A stretch of 64,000 nucleotides of DNA from Fluviicola sp. (GCF_029266855.1 NZ_JAQSWB010000009.1:1-64000); one strand, 5' to 3'; counted from the stretch's first letter, positions 1-11,338 are shown. Translations and numbers: made by a program. The notes: generated by a model not told the origin, from the letters alone.

Positions 1-1604
1 CTCACGGAATTATTGTTGACAGCAGTTGCTTCAAAGCTAACCAGACCAATTGGCAAAGAAGCTCCACAGTTAACAGTAATGCATTGCGGAGCAGTATAAA
101 TACACCCGAAATTGTCGGTTACACTATAAGTAAAACAAGGAGTTCCCTGGTTAGTTGGAGTAACGTCAGCGGTTGTAGCTCCCGTACTTGAAAGTATTGG
201 ACTTGCCGACCATCCCTGGGAAGCAATGGTTGGGGTAAATGAAGGTGCAGATAAAAGCGCTGCATTGAAATTAATGTCCCAGTTAAAAATATAACCGTTA
301 TCTATTGCAAGATGATCCGTAACCTGGATTGTCCAGCTCCCATTCAACGGACAGCCTACTAAGCCTGCAAATGAGTTAGCCGGCATATAATTGCCAGGGC
401 TTATAGAAGTTGCTGCAGGATTACCGGCAGTAGTCGTGGATCCGTTAACCAATAAGGTCGCAGCCGAAGGAGTAAAACAGTAAGTAGCTCCAACACCGGG
501 ACCAGTTCCTGCGTCATCCAAAGCACCACCCAAATAAGTACTTCCCCCACCCGGATAATCTTTCAAACTAATTGACAACCCACTCGGACAAATTAATTCA
601 ATATCTAAATCTCCCAGGTAAGAATGCTCAATATTCAAACACACATTTGTAATATCTGTCGCCGTAGTTACCACTGCACTCGGACTATAACAATTGGTTG
701 TGATTGATGTGGTGTAGGAAACTCCGGAGCCGTCCGGTAAGAAAGTCGTACCGGAAACGGGCGGTGTACAGTTTACAGTATACGGTGTCATTGCAACATT
801 GGCAGCCAAGGCGCTTGTGAAATTAGTACACACAGTAGCAGGTGTAGCAGAGGTTCCGACCGTTGGTGTAGTTGAAACCTGAACATTACGATTGAGGGAA
901 TTGGAGTTCGTACATCCATTTGGATCCGTAATCGTCAAATTGACCAAATAACTGCCGGCTGCCGGATAAGAATAGTTGATGTTTGTTCCATTCACTGTAA
1001 CTCCATTTCCCATTGACCATGTATAAGTTGCTCCTGCAGCCGAAGTACCGAATGTTCCGCTCCCAACGAAGTTTACACTTTGCCCCTGGCAAACTCGAAT
1101 AATCCCGTCACCTGCGGGAGCTTCATTCGAACTTACCCAATTGGAAACAATTGATTGACATGGCGTAATACAACTGATCGTTCCGGCCCAACCCGCAGCC
1201 GTTGAAGGGAAGAAAAAATTCCCATCCGAAGTGAAACGGAAAGTCAGACAACCGGAAGCATTGCTCAAAGTTGCCTGCACAATACCAGGACTTGAATTTC
1301 CTGAATAAACACCCAAGCTAGGGGCTGAGGTATTGGCACCATCGTAGATATAAAGATAATCCCAGCCGTTTTCCGTAGCAAAAGAGGTGAAATTCACCCG
1401 GATTTTATTTCCGGCTACTCCCGGACAAATGGTATATGTCCGGTCCTGACCGTATCCGTAATTAGAACCTGATCCACCTGAATCATAAAATGTTCCGCTA
1501 CAGGTACTGACAGTATTTGTACCACCTGGCATATTATACGTTTGGGCAAATGAATTTGCTATGGATAGTGAAAATCCAAAAATGAGTAGTGTTAGTTTTT
1601 TCAT
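1..1604 (-). CDS. Secreted CUB/PKD/P-domain adhesin-like protein (3' end outside window)
   Basis: The reading frame opens with ATG at 1604 and stays open to the window edge, so at least 534 residues are present and the C-terminus is missing. Residues 1-21 are a signal peptide ending in SFAQ. Then come a CUB-like domain (about 30-140; CSGTFYDSGG, YGYGQDRTYTICPG, WDYLYIYDG), a PKD-like domain (about 165-245; YTWSMGNG, SYPAAGSYLVNLTITD) and a proprotein-convertase P-like jelly roll (about 320-430; NIEHSYLGDLDIELICPSG, LNGSWTIQVTD). This architecture is typical of large Bacteroidota T9SS-exported surface proteins, and a sorting domain is expected beyond the edge. It lies 2 bp behind the small secreted protein at 1607-2005, so the two are probably co-transcribed. 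The role (adhesion or extracellular binding) is inferred from domains only. Confidence 0.8.
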   Translation of the reverse strand, partial: MKKLTLLIFGFSLSIANSFAQTYNMPGGTNTVSTCSGTFYDSGGSGSNYGYGQDRTYTICPGVAGNKIRVNFTSFATENGWDYLYIYDGANTSAPSLGVYSGNSSPGIVQATLSNASGCLTFRFTSDGNFFFPSTAAGWAGTISCITPCQSIVSNWVSSNEAPAGDGIIRVCQGQSVNFVGSGTFGTSAAGATYTWSMGNGVTVNGTNINYSYPAAGSYLVNLTITDPNGCTNSNSLNRNVQVSTTPTVGTSATPATVCTNFTSALAANVAMTPYTVNCTPPVSGTTFLPDGSGVSYTTSITTNCYSPSAVVTTATDITNVCLNIEHSYLGDLDIELICPSGLSISLKDYPGGGSTYLGGALDDAGTGPGVGATYCFTPSAATLLVNGSTTTAGNPAATSISPGNYMPANSFAGLVGCPLNGSWTIQVTDHLAIDNGYIFNWDINFNAALLSAPSFTPTIASQGWSASPILSSTGATTADVTPTNQGTPCFTYSVTDNFGCIYTAPQCITVNCGASLPIGLVSFEATAVNNNSV

Positions 1605-1606
1605 AA

Positions 1607-2005
1607 TCAGCGCAGAGTTACTGGATCAATGACTATAATGTAATTAGTTCCATCCACTCTAATGACCTGTTTTTGGTCACTAAAAAACGGAAGGTTATAG
1701 GTAATCGGGATAAATGTTGCAGGATTAAATTGGCTGTAATTGATTGCTACAATTGTCGGATTATAGCGATTCATTAAGGGAAACGAAGAAAGTAAAGGAT
1801 ACTTGTCGTTTGGAGTTAAAGGTTCTACCAGGTATTTCATCCGATTGACAAAGCAATCTTCCAGAGCTGTTACCGCATCCGGATTATTAGCAACCCAGCT
1901 GTCTCCATATACGGATGTGATCGCGGGAAGATATTGCGCTGAGGCATAATTAGTAGTTAAAATGCAAAAAACGCACGCAAAAGTAGTAGTAAATAAGTAG
2001 TTCAT
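1607..2005 (-). CDS. Small secreted protein, unknown function
   Basis: 132 aa. The N-terminus has a signal peptide (hydrophobic FTTTFACVFCILTTNYASA, cleavage near ASAQ). The mature part of about 110 residues has no motif I recognise; it is aromatic-rich and ends in a beta-like segment (QVIRVDGTNYIIVIDPVTLR). Only 2 bp separate its stop from the ATG of the CUB/PKD protein, which suggests one transcript and possibly a joint role at the surface. I do not recognise the family. Confidence 0.7.
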   Translation of the reverse strand: MNYLFTTTFACVFCILTTNYASAQYLPAITSVYGDSWVANNPDAVTALEDCFVNRMKYLVEPLTPNDKYPLLSSFPLMNRYNPTIVAINYSQFNPATFIPITYNLPFFSDQKQVIRVDGTNYIIVIDPVTLR

Positions 2006-2234
2006 TTCAAATAGTGTTTGAACAAAATTAATCGATAAACTACACTAAATGAGTGCTTAACAAGAAGTTAGAAGCGATGAAAAATAGCTAACAATTTAGT
2101 AAACTATGGATATTCGGTCGCTAATTACAAATTTTCATTCGCCTGCCTAAAATTTTAAACCTTCACAGATTTATGAAAAAAAAATTCTGTTACAGAAATC
2201 ACTAAATACAATTTCCTGAGAAATTTTACAAACA

Positions 2235-2266
2235 AAAAACCCTTCTTTTGCACAGCAAAAGAAGGG
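2235..2266 (-). terminator. Rho-independent terminator of icmF
   Basis: A perfect 12-bp stem (cccttcttttgc at 2240-2251, gcaaaagaaggg at 2255-2266) with a 3-nt loop. On the minus strand it is followed by a T-run (2235-2239). It lies 25 bp past the icmF stop. Confidence 0.9.
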
Positions 2267-2290
2267 TGTAAACTATTGTATTAAAGGATC

Positions 2291-5200
2291 TTACATATTT
2301 CTCCTGTACTGTCCTCCTACTTCAAACAAAGATTTCGTGATCTGTCCTAAGGAAGCGTATTTACAAACCTCCATTAACTGATCGAAGATGTTCTTATTCT
2401 GAATTGCCGTTCGCTGAAGTTCACTGAGTAAATCATCCAATTTATCTTTATGGCTTGTCTTCAGGATTTCCAGCATCGTAATTTGGTATTGTTTTTCCTC
2501 CTCGGAAGCACGAATCACTTCTTTTGGCTCAACCGTCGGAGATCCCTTTGAACTCAGGAAAGTATTTACCCCGATAATCGGGAAATCTCCGTTGTGCTTC
2601 AAAGTTTCATAGTAGAGTGATTCTTCCTGTATTTTTGATCTCTGGTACATCGTTTCCATTGCTCCAAGCACCCCTCCGCGTTCAGTAATCCGATCAAATT
2701 CCGTCAGTACTGCCTCTTCCACTAAATCGGTCAGTTCTTCAATAATGAATGAACCCTGCAATGGATTTTCATTTTTCGCCAAACCTAATTCGCGATTAAT
2801 GATCAATTGAATAGCCATCGCTCTGCGAACCGATTCTTCGGTTGGTGTGGTGATTGCCTCATCATATGCATTTGTGTGCAATGAGTTGCAGTTATCGTAG
2901 ATCGCATACAAGGCCTGTAGAGTGGTTCGAATATCATTGAAGTCAATTTCCTGGGCATGTAATGAGCGTCCGGAAGTTTGAATGTGATATTTCAACATTT
3001 GAGCACGCGGATTTGCGCCATATTTTTTTGACAGTGCTTTCGCCCATATTCTTCTTGCAACCCGACCAATAACCGCATATTCCGGGTCAATTCCGTTGGA
3101 GAAAAAGAACGACAGGTTCGGTCCGAAAGCATTGATATCCATTCCCCGGCTTAAATAGTACTCCACATATGTGAATCCGTTTGCCAAAGTAAATGCCAGC
3201 TGAGTGATCGGATTTGCTCCTGCTTCTGCAATGTGGTATCCGGAAATAGAAACAGAATAGAAATTCCGCACTTGTTTTTCAATGAAGTATTGCTGAACAT
3301 CTCCCATCAGGCGAAGAGCGAATTCCGTAGAAAAAATACAAGTGTTTTGAGCCTGATCCTCTTTCAAAATATCTGCCTGAACAGTTCCGCGGACCTGTTT
3401 TAATGTTTCGGTTTTGATCTCAGTATAGACATCAGCAGGAAGTACCTGGTCACCCGTAACTCCCAAAAGCATTAGACCCAAACCATCATTTCCTTCCGGA
3501 AGCGGTCCTTGGTAGCTTGGTCTCTCAACCCCTTTTGCTTTATAAATTGCAGCTATCTTAGCCTCAACTTCTTTCTCCAGCCCGTTTGCTTTGATGTATT
3601 TCTCACAATTCTGATCAATTGCAGCATTCATGAAAAAGCCCAATAACATCGGAGCAGGTCCGTTTATCGTCATGGAAACTGAAGTAGCCGGATGTGACAA
3701 ATCAAATCCGGAGTATAATTTCTTCGCATCATCCAGACAACAGATCGAAACACCTGAATTTCCTACTTTACCATAAATATCCGGTCTTACATCCGGGTCA
3801 TTTCCGTAAAGCGTAACAGAATCAAACGCAGTTGACAAACGTTTTGCCGGCATTCCAAGGCTTACGTAATGAAAACGACGGTTTGTTCTCTCGGGACCAC
3901 CTTCGCCAGCAAACATACGAGTCGGATCTTCTCCTTCTCTTTTAAAAGGGAATAAACCTGAAGTATACGGGAATTCACCCGGAACATTTTCCTGTAAAGA
4001 CCAACGCAAAATATCTCCCCACGATTTGAATTTAGGAAGTGCTACTTTCGGAATCTGTGTATGAGACAAGGATTCAGTATGTGTAGCCATTCTCAGTTCC
4101 TTATCGCGAACCTTAAAAATAAATTCCGGTGCGGCGTATGAAGCCTTCTTTTCTTCCCAAGCCTCCAATAATTGCCAGTTATGCGGATCCAAATCGCGTT
4201 TCACGTTTTCAAATGCTTCCTGAACTCCTTTTACCAAGCGGTCTTTGTCCTCCATTGAACTCGCCTGGATAGTTTCAATAGATCTTTGCAAACCATATAA
4301 CCTGTCTGCTACATCAACCTGTTTGTCAACCCATTTATCAAAATTCCGGTTGTTTTCAGAAATTTCGGATAAATATCGTGTTCTATCAGGCGGGATAACA
4401 AAGATCTTTTCAGACATTTCCTTTGTAATCTCGAATTTCGAATCCAAAGGAGCATTCGTTTTCTCTTTCACTTTATCCATGATCACCTTATACAAGGTAT
4501 TCATTCCCGGATCATTGAATTGGGAAGCGATCGTACCAAAAACAGGCATTTCATCAACCGGTTTTTCCCAGAGATTATGGTTTCGCTGATATTGTTTGCG
4601 TACATCTCTCAAAGCATCCAAAGCGCCTCGTTTGTCGAATTTATTCAATGCGATCACATCGGCAAAATCCAGCATATCAATCTTCTCAAGCTGAGTTGCC
4701 GCTCCGTATTCCGGGGTCATCACATATAAAGAAACATCTGAGTGATCTAAAATTTCCGTATCCGATTGCCCGATCCCGGAAGTTTCCAGGATGATCAGAT
4801 CGTAGTTTGCTGCTTTCAAAATCTGAATTGCTTCCGCAACGTGTTTTGACAATGCAAGATTCGACTGACGGGTTGCCAATGAGCGCATATAAACACGATT
4901 ATTTTTGATCGCATTCATACGAATTCTGTCGCCCAGTAATGCCCCTCCTGTTTTACGTTTTGACGGATCGACGGAAACAACAGCGATTTGTTTATCCGTA
5001 AAGTCCATCAGGAACCTGCGAACCAACTCATCAACCAATGAGGATTTACCTGAACCTCCCGTACCGGTAATACCCAAAACCGGAACATCATTTTTAGCAG
5101 CCAATTGATGCACCTGTTCCATAACAGGAGCAGCCATTTCTGGATAATTCTCTGCCGCTGAAATCAGACGTGCGATCGAAGGAACGTGTTTTTCAGCCAA

Positions 5201-5671
5201 ATGATCGATCTCTCCATTCAAAACATCTCCAATGGGATAATCAGAGCGCTCAACCAAATCATTGATCATTCCTTGAAGTCCAAGAGAACGGCCATCATCC
5301 GGGTGGTATAAACGCGTAATTCCGTAATTCTGTAACTCTTCAATTTCGGAAAGAAGAATAGTTCCTCCTCCTCCACCGAAAATCTTGATATGCGGAGCAC
5401 CTTTTTCTTTCAGCAAATCATGCATATACTTGAAGTACTCCGTATGCCCACCCTGATAGGATGTCATTGCAATTGCCTGTGCATCTTCCTGGATTGCCGT
5501 ATCAACTACTTCTTCTACTGAACGGTCGTGACCTAAATGGATTACTTCACAGCCGGTAGACTGAATGATTCGACGCATGATATTAATCGCTGCGTCATGA
5601 CCGTCAAACAGGGATGCTGCTGTTACAATCCGGATGTTATTTTTTGATTTGTAGGGTGCTTGTTGCTCCAT
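2291..5671 (-). CDS. icmF: Fused isobutyryl-CoA mutase IcmF
   Basis: 1126 aa, the usual IcmF length. Coenzyme-B12-dependent acyl-CoA mutase with its G-protein chaperone built in; interconverts isobutyryl-CoA and n-butyryl-CoA, and some members also act on isovaleryl- or pivalyl-CoA. Domains in order: B12-binding domain (about 12-145; D23-G-H25-D-A-A with the cobalt-ligand His, SYQGG near 71, a GGGGG turn near 99-103); MeaB-like GTPase (about 195-420; P-loop GTGGSGKS at 203-210, [33 protein letters not shown]); linker; mutase TIM barrel and tail (about 560-1126; [19 protein letters not shown]). The [10 protein letters not shown] context is that of IcmF rather than methylmalonyl-CoA mutase. It is monocistronic with its own terminator. 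No cobalamin riboswitch was recognised upstream. Confidence 0.95.
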   Translation of the reverse strand: MEQQAPYKSKNNIRIVTAASLFDGHDAAINIMRRIIQSTGCEVIHLGHDRSVEEVVDTAIQEDAQAIAMTSYQGGHTEYFKYMHDLLKEKGAPHIKIFGGGGGTILLSEIEELQNYGITRLYHPDDGRSLGLQGMINDLVERSDYPIGDVLNGEIDHLAEKHVPSIARLISAAENYPEMAAPVMEQVHQLAAKNDVPVLGITGTGGSGKSSLVDELVRRFLMDFTDKQIAVVSVDPSKRKTGGALLGDRIRMNAIKNNRVYMRSLATRQSNLALSKHVAEAIQILKAANYDLIILETSGIGQSDTEILDHSDVSLYVMTPEYGAATQLEKIDMLDFADVIALNKFDKRGALDALRDVRKQYQRNHNLWEKPVDEMPVFGTIASQFNDPGMNTLYKVIMDKVKEKTNAPLDSKFEITKEMSEKIFVIPPDRTRYLSEISENNRNFDKWVDKQVDVADRLYGLQRSIETIQASSMEDKDRLVKGVQEAFENVKRDLDPHNWQLLEAWEEKKASYAAPEFIFKVRDKELRMATHTESLSHTQIPKVALPKFKSWGDILRWSLQENVPGEFPYTSGLFPFKREGEDPTRMFAGEGGPERTNRRFHYVSLGMPAKRLSTAFDSVTLYGNDPDVRPDIYGKVGNSGVSICCLDDAKKLYSGFDLSHPATSVSMTINGPAPMLLGFFMNAAIDQNCEKYIKANGLEKEVEAKIAAIYKAKGVERPSYQGPLPEGNDGLGLMLLGVTGDQVLPADVYTEIKTETLKQVRGTVQADILKEDQAQNTCIFSTEFALRLMGDVQQYFIEKQVRNFYSVSISGYHIAEAGANPITQLAFTLANGFTYVEYYLSRGMDINAFGPNLSFFFSNGIDPEYAVIGRVARRIWAKALSKKYGANPRAQMLKYHIQTSGRSLHAQEIDFNDIRTTLQALYAIYDNCNSLHTNAYDEAITTPTEESVRRAMAIQLIINRELGLAKNENPLQGSFIIEELTDLVEEAVLTEFDRITERGGVLGAMETMYQRSKIQEESLYYETLKHNGDFPIIGVNTFLSSKGSPTVEPKEVIRASEEEKQYQITMLEILKTSHKDKLDDLLSELQRTAIQNKNIFDQLMEVCKYASLGQITKSLFEVGGQYRRNM

Positions 5672-5925
5672 ATCAAATGTTGTTTTTTTCGATTTTTAAG
5701 TTCCCAAAGATAACTCAATTTGCAGACACTTTTTCGTTCTCAGAAACGAAATTCTTCCTCATTTGGAGTAAAGTGGTCAAAAACTCCATTATCTGGTAAT
5801 CCGAAAAACAAAAAAACACCTTCTCTTTGCCATACATGAATGAAATTAACCTACAGCTCATTTGTAAAATAAACAGCGGTAGCCGAAAAGCTTATGAGTA
5901 GGCATCATTATTCAATTTAATCACA

Positions 5926-8427
5926 ATGATCAAAAAAACATTTACCATTTTGGCCGGTTTGCTCCTGAGTTGGAGTTCACAGGCACAATTTTTTGAAAAT
6001 TTTACAACGCCTACCTACACCTGGACCCCAGCCGGAGTGAATGTTGGCATTTCCGCAACGCAGGTTAAGTTTACAGGCTGTGCTGACGGGCAATCCAATC
6101 GAATTTACACCAACCATGGTTTAACAATGACTGATAATTGGGTTTTGGAAACAGATTTTCAATTCACTGCAGTAGGAACGGGTGGTCCAGGTCATCATAT
6201 TGCATCGGTAACAGCTGGCACCCAAGATCCGGTTTCGGGTCCCTCACCTACTTATACTGCAACGAATCAAAGTGCTATTGCGATGATGTTTTATTCAACC
6301 AATCACACCAATAATCCCAGCAGTTTTGAATTGGTTGGAACTTGCAAAAACGGAAGCGGAGCATGGACTAATTCTGCCGGGATCGTATTATCTAATGGTA
6401 AAACATACTATTTGAGATTGGAACGTCTTGATGCAACTCATGCACGTGTTTCCGCTTTTATGGACCCTGCAAGAACAGTACACGCAACAAACTCGCCACA
6501 ATGTTTCAACTTGGGTATTCATTTTACGAATAACTTATCAGTTATTCAACATGGAAATTCATGTTGGGGATCTCCTGATCGAATATTAACCGGATGGATC
6601 GACAATACGCGCCTAACCAGTTACACAACCAGCGAGATTATCGCAGGAAATCAGCAAGTTTGTTCCGGGACAGGAAATCCGGTTGCATTTACTTCCAGTG
6701 CAACTTCCAATAATCCGGATGTAACTTACCAATGGCAAGCCTCAACTGATGGTGGTATTACCTGGACAAATGTCGGGGCTAATTCAGCAACTTATGATCC
6801 ACCTGCAGGCATTACTCAAAACACCTTGTACAGACGACTTACAACACATACATCTTGTGGTGATCAACACTTCTCAAACACCATTAGTGTAACAGTTGTG
6901 AATTGCAATAACTTACCATGTGACTATTCAAATGATTTCTCAAGTGCCGCAAACTGGACAACTGAGGGTACAGGATTAGATATTAATGGTGGTACTTTCA
7001 ATTATAACAATTGCTCAGGTGGAGTTTCCAATCGTATGTTTACCAATCATAATGTAGCCCTTACAAATAACTGGAGACTTGACTTTGATTTCAATTTCAC
7101 TGATTTCGGAACTGGCGGTCCGGGACATCACTTAGCTTCCTTAACTTCCGGAACATTGGATCCGGTATCCGGTTCGAACGGTTCTCCATGGGTAGCAACG
7201 AACCAGGACGCAGTAGCTGCTATGTTCTATTCTACAAACCATACAGATACAGAGTCAACTTTCATGCTTGTCGGCTGTTCAAAAAATGACAACAGTCCAT
7301 GGGTTCTTTCAAGCGGAATACTGCTTGAGGACGATACTCAGTATTTTATTACACTTGAACGTCTGGATCAAACTCATGGTCGTATTTCTGTGTACTCAAA
7401 TGCTGCCAGAACAGTCCATGTAGCAAATTCACCACAATGTTTTGCTATAAATGCAGGTGTTACATCCAATTTAAACATTCTTCAACATGGAAACACTTCA
7501 TGGGCAGGATCTGACAGAAGCTTAACAGGAACGATTGATAACGACTGTTTGTCCCTGTTGAACTTTACAGGCGGTACTATCACTTACAATCAAAAAGTAC
7601 CTTGCGGAACCGCACCAAACACCATCATGTCAACATCTCCTGCCAGCGGACCGAATAACTTTTACACATTTACATATGTATGGGAACAATCAACTGATAA
7701 TGTCAATTGGACAGCTGTTGTTCCTGCAGCTACCGCTTTAAATTTTTCTCCACCAATTTTATACCAAACAACTTACTATCGCAGAGTTGCAACAGGACCA
7801 TGTGGTATGACTTTGATAAGTAATACGATTACTAAAACGGTTAGTTTAAATACTGCATACAATTCAGAGTTCAGTTTAAATGTGAATTGTCAGTCAGGTC
7901 AAGCCAATTTCTCTGTAGAGGCCAATCCAGTTGTCAGCTCCGGAAATAATTTCCTAGGCACATGGACTATTACAGACATCACAGCGGGTACTCCGTCTTA
8001 TTCAGATCCTTCATGGAACAACGACGACCCTTGTTATTTTGCAGGTTACAATTTCATTCAAGGTCATGTTTATGAGATTGTTTATACCGTACAAGACATC
8101 TGTACCCAACCAGGTTCAACGCTGCATACCGTAACTTGTTCTGCAGGAATGATCTTACAGGATGGAAGAGAAATCGACGGTAAAACGACAACTACCAGTG
8201 CGATAAATCCTAACCCGACAAACGGAGTATTTACGGTTGAGGTAAAAGACTTAAATGCAACGGAGGTTTCTATTTACAATGCTCAGGGAAGATTAATTCG
8301 ATCTGTTATGATCTCAAATGACGCTATCAGTTCCCGTTTTGATCTATCTGATCAACCAAGTGGCATCTATCTTGTGAACATTCGCACGGAAGATGGAATA
8401 CTAACACACAAATTAATTAAAGAATAA
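5926..8427 (+). CDS. T9SS type A sorted protein with two lectin-like repeats
   Basis: 833 aa. Signal peptide 1-20 (ILAGLLLSWSSQAQ). Two homologous beta-sandwich units of about 200 residues (about 22-225 and 325-545) share NRxxTNHxxxxTxNW, GTGGPGHHxAS, MFYSTNH, LERLDxTHxRxS, ARTVHxxNSPQCF and the pattern (V/I)xQHGN. They are probably concanavalin-like laminin-G-type domains from an internal duplication. Ig-like segments follow each unit (YQWQASTDGGITW; YVWEQSTDNVNW). The last 75 residues are a type A T9SS sorting domain (INPNPTNGVFTVEV ... QPSGIYLVNI ... HKLIKE), so the protein should be exported and surface-anchored or released. The ligand is unknown. A terminator follows. Confidence 0.85.
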   Translation: MIKKTFTILAGLLLSWSSQAQFFENFTTPTYTWTPAGVNVGISATQVKFTGCADGQSNRIYTNHGLTMTDNWVLETDFQFTAVGTGGPGHHIASVTAGTQDPVSGPSPTYTATNQSAIAMMFYSTNHTNNPSSFELVGTCKNGSGAWTNSAGIVLSNGKTYYLRLERLDATHARVSAFMDPARTVHATNSPQCFNLGIHFTNNLSVIQHGNSCWGSPDRILTGWIDNTRLTSYTTSEIIAGNQQVCSGTGNPVAFTSSATSNNPDVTYQWQASTDGGITWTNVGANSATYDPPAGITQNTLYRRLTTHTSCGDQHFSNTISVTVVNCNNLPCDYSNDFSSAANWTTEGTGLDINGGTFNYNNCSGGVSNRMFTNHNVALTNNWRLDFDFNFTDFGTGGPGHHLASLTSGTLDPVSGSNGSPWVATNQDAVAAMFYSTNHTDTESTFMLVGCSKNDNSPWVLSSGILLEDDTQYFITLERLDQTHGRISVYSNAARTVHVANSPQCFAINAGVTSNLNILQHGNTSWAGSDRSLTGTIDNDCLSLLNFTGGTITYNQKVPCGTAPNTIMSTSPASGPNNFYTFTYVWEQSTDNVNWTAVVPAATALNFSPPILYQTTYYRRVATGPCGMTLISNTITKTVSLNTAYNSEFSLNVNCQSGQANFSVEANPVVSSGNNFLGTWTITDITAGTPSYSDPSWNNDDPCYFAGYNFIQGHVYEIVYTVQDICTQPGSTLHTVTCSAGMILQDGREIDGKTTTTSAINPNPTNGVFTVEVKDLNATEVSIYNAQGRLIRSVMISNDAISSRFDLSDQPSGIYLVNIRTEDGILTHKLIKE

Positions 8428-8447
8428 ATATCTAACCCTTAATGAAC

Positions 8448-8490
8448 AAACCGTCCCGAAAGTAATTTTCGAGGCGGTTTACTTTTTTTA
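8448..8490 (+). terminator. Rho-independent terminator
   Basis: Stem with outer arms aaaccg (8448-8453) and cggttt (8475-8480) and an inner cgaaa/tttcg pairing, followed by acttttttta. It separates the T9SS gene from the histidine kinase gene. Confidence 0.75.
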
Positions 8491-8504
8491 TTTATTCTTG
8501 TAAA

Positions 8505-11336
8505 ATGAATCTGAGAGTCTTAACGATCCTTTTTATTTGCTGTTTCACCAACTCAAAAGCTCAAGAACTTTATGGTAAATACTTAGGTACGGAACAGGGA
8601 TTATTGTCTAAGGAATGTTACGACATTAATTTTAACAAGGAAGGCTATTTGATTGTAGGCACCCAATACGGTCCTATGAAATATGACGGTGAAAAATTTA
8701 TTTCCATTTGCATGAACCTTCCCATTGAGCGGCGAATCATTTACGATTTCGAAAAAGATCCATACGGGCAGATTTACATGTTGAATTCAAAAAATGAAAT
8801 CTATATTCTAAAAAAAGACCGGGCAGTCCGTATCATTTTCAAAACTTCTCCTCCCTTAAAAGCACATATTCATTTTAAAAAAATACATTGGTACAGTAAA
8901 GGTTTGATTTTTCTCACGAGCGATGTTTATTATCGGTATCAGTTCAAGAACAACAGTTTGTCGCGATATTCCGAAAAAAACAAATTGTTTAAAAACAGAT
9001 TCATTTATGACCCTTCGAAAGAATTTCCTTTCGAAAAATATTTTTCCGAAGCAACAATTATTCCGGATTATACTATTGAATTGAATTTAAATAAGAAAAA
9101 AATACTGTATGAGGTCAAAGAATCTATTATTTCAGGATCACGCGAAGATATAATCAAAGTAGCAAACACCCATTTCGCTGTTATCAATTCAAATCTCTAT
9201 CAAATTTATCCGACCAAGATAAAGGCCCTTCCCTACAAAGACATATTATTCATTGAGTTTTTCCATAACAGAATCTGGCTGGCCACTAATGACGGACTAA
9301 TTGAGCTTGATACCAATGGAAATTTAATTCAAATTCATTTTCGCGGACAAGTAGTCGGAGGCGTTGTATCAATTCCTGATAAAGGCATTGCAGTGTCTCT
9401 TAATGAAAATGGAGTTTTTATGTGCTCCAACATATACGAACGCTACTACAAACAAATTATGCCAACAGATATTTCCGGGCACGGAAAAACAATCATTGTA
9501 GGAAATAAAACAGGAGAATTGTTTGAGTTCAAAAACCATAAGCTACATAAAATAGAAAATACGATCCAACTAAATGTCAAAGGTCCAACTGCTGCTTATC
9601 TGAAAAGTATCCGACGAATCGAATTCATCAAAAACAAATGGTACATCTGTACTATCAAAGGATTGTACGGATTGACACCTAACCTGAAGAGATCAGAAAA
9701 AATATTCATGAATCAATATTTAAGTTTCAGCGATTTTTTCATTTCAAAGGAACAGATTTATTCAATCAATTGGAGTGGAGTTACTTTACATAAACCTGTC
9801 ACACATCGTCTCATCACTCCCTTTATCCGCTGCAAGTGCCAAGTTAATGATTCAGTAATTCTATTGGGTAGTGAAGATGGACTTTTTGAGTTTAACATAA
9901 ACAACTGGAAAATAACCCGGTCAGCTCTTTTTAAAAAACCATTCTATATTAGTTACATCCAAGCTTTGGGGCCCAACGAGTTACTTGTTTCATCCCGTTA
10001 TGAAGGCATCTTCCATTTTAAAAACGGACACCTGATAAAAAAGTATCAGGCACCCTGTTTCTCGTTAAAAAAAGCATTAATTTCTGAAAATCAACTTGTT
10101 GCCGGTGGAAACCAAGGAATTTATATCACGCAACTATACAACAAGAAAAAAAATTCCTGGACAAAGATCTTCAACAAGGAAATCCAGAATATGTTTTTGA
10201 TCAAAAAGAAACTATTCATTTGCGCGGATAACGACCTTATTACGAAAGAACTCATTCCCTATCATGAAATCAGGAAACCGGCAATTATTTTGAATGAAAT
10301 TCTTTTGGGAAGACAGAAGATCAAAAAACTCCCCAAAGAAATCAGCTATAACATCCCTATTTCATTGGATTTCGACATTTTAAACTTTAGCGCAAACAAA
10401 CTCAGGCTTTATTACCGGTTAAACGGTGAATCCAGGATCTGCCGATATACCGAAGAAACCAAAATCAGTTTTGAGGCACTCCCAAGCGGTAAATATCGGT
10501 TAGAATTATTTCCCGTTATTGATAGTAAAATTCAATTCGACAACTCGAAGCAATATCACTTTAAGATCAATCAGCCATTTTGGGAAAGCACCTTATTCTA
10601 TTTATTGGTTTCCGTCGTTATTCTTCTCCTGCTATTATCCATTCGGCTTATAAGAAATCTCCGGCGTAAGAAAAGAGCAGCCGAAAGAGCAGAGTTGGAA
10701 AGTAAACTGAATGAATACAAACTCCTCGCAGTAAAAGCACAGGTAAATCCACACTTTCTGAGTAATGGGCTTGCCGCAATACAAGCATTGATTTTAAAAG
10801 GTGACAACGATCATGCAGCACATTACCTGGCGAAATTCAGTTTTCTGATGCGGAAAATTCTCTATTACAGCGAAACCCAATTCATAACTGTAAAGCAGGA
10901 GTTAGAGCTGGCAGAAACATACCTAGAGCTGGAACTATTACGTTTAAAGAACCGCTTCATAGTCCATCGCCACGTATATTTATCCGAACCAGAGCTCCGC
11001 AGATTCCTCGTGCCTTCACTCCTGCTTCAACCCATTTTGGAAAATGCTATCTGGCACGGCTTGAAATTCAGAGAGGATAACCCGGAACTAGTAATTTCAC
11101 TTCAATTAAATCAAAATCAGGAACTGGTAATTGAGATTAGTGATAATGGTCCCGGATTCAACTCACTGAATAAAACAGAAGAGCATTTATCCAAAGGAAA
11201 TAAACTCATCACCGAACGAATTGACACCCTGAATAAACAATTTCAAAAACAAGTCGCCCAAATGGATATTCTGACCTCTGCTTCCGGAACGAAAGTTATT
11301 TTCACCTTCACACCTGATCTCTATCAACCGCAGTAA
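8505..11336 (+). CDS. LytS-type sensor histidine kinase with periplasmic propeller-like sensor
   Basis: 943 aa. Signal peptide 1-19. A long periplasmic region (about 20-690) carries propeller-like repeats (GLLSKECYDINFNKEGYLIVGT, IWLATNDGLIELDTNGN, LLGSEDGLFEF) and a Y_Y_Y-like beta domain before a single TM helix (LFYLLVSVVILLLLLSIRLI). The cytoplasmic part is a His_kinase (PF06580) plus HATPase pair: QVNPHFLSNGL with the phospho-acceptor His, PSLLLQPILENAIWHGL (N box), ISDNGPGF (G box). The usual PHFLFN is PHFLSN here. A box like TAnnCTTG (8493-8500) lies 4 nt before the ATG, suggesting a very short leader. The response regulator starts 2 bp after the stop. The stimulus is unknown. Confidence 0.88.
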   Translation: MNLRVLTILFICCFTNSKAQELYGKYLGTEQGLLSKECYDINFNKEGYLIVGTQYGPMKYDGEKFISICMNLPIERRIIYDFEKDPYGQIYMLNSKNEIYILKKDRAVRIIFKTSPPLKAHIHFKKIHWYSKGLIFLTSDVYYRYQFKNNSLSRYSEKNKLFKNRFIYDPSKEFPFEKYFSEATIIPDYTIELNLNKKKILYEVKESIISGSREDIIKVANTHFAVINSNLYQIYPTKIKALPYKDILFIEFFHNRIWLATNDGLIELDTNGNLIQIHFRGQVVGGVVSIPDKGIAVSLNENGVFMCSNIYERYYKQIMPTDISGHGKTIIVGNKTGELFEFKNHKLHKIENTIQLNVKGPTAAYLKSIRRIEFIKNKWYICTIKGLYGLTPNLKRSEKIFMNQYLSFSDFFISKEQIYSINWSGVTLHKPVTHRLITPFIRCKCQVNDSVILLGSEDGLFEFNINNWKITRSALFKKPFYISYIQALGPNELLVSSRYEGIFHFKNGHLIKKYQAPCFSLKKALISENQLVAGGNQGIYITQLYNKKKNSWTKIFNKEIQNMFLIKKKLFICADNDLITKELIPYHEIRKPAIILNEILLGRQKIKKLPKEISYNIPISLDFDILNFSANKLRLYYRLNGESRICRYTEETKISFEALPSGKYRLELFPVIDSKIQFDNSKQYHFKINQPFWESTLFYLLVSVVILLLLLSIRLIRNLRRKKRAAERAELESKLNEYKLLAVKAQVNPHFLSNGLAAIQALILKGDNDHAAHYLAKFSFLMRKILYYSETQFITVKQELELAETYLELELLRLKNRFIVHRHVYLSEPELRRFLVPSLLLQPILENAIWHGLKFREDNPELVISLQLNQNQELVIEISDNGPGFNSLNKTEEHLSKGNKLITERIDTLNKQFQKQVAQMDILTSASGTKVIFTFTPDLYQPQ

Positions 11337-11338
11337 GT

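Noticed and set aside
2006-2290. Possible riboswitch near icmF
   Set aside because: This region is 3' of icmF, not 5'; the true 5' side (5672-5925) shows no recognisable B12-box or cobalamin riboswitch pairing.
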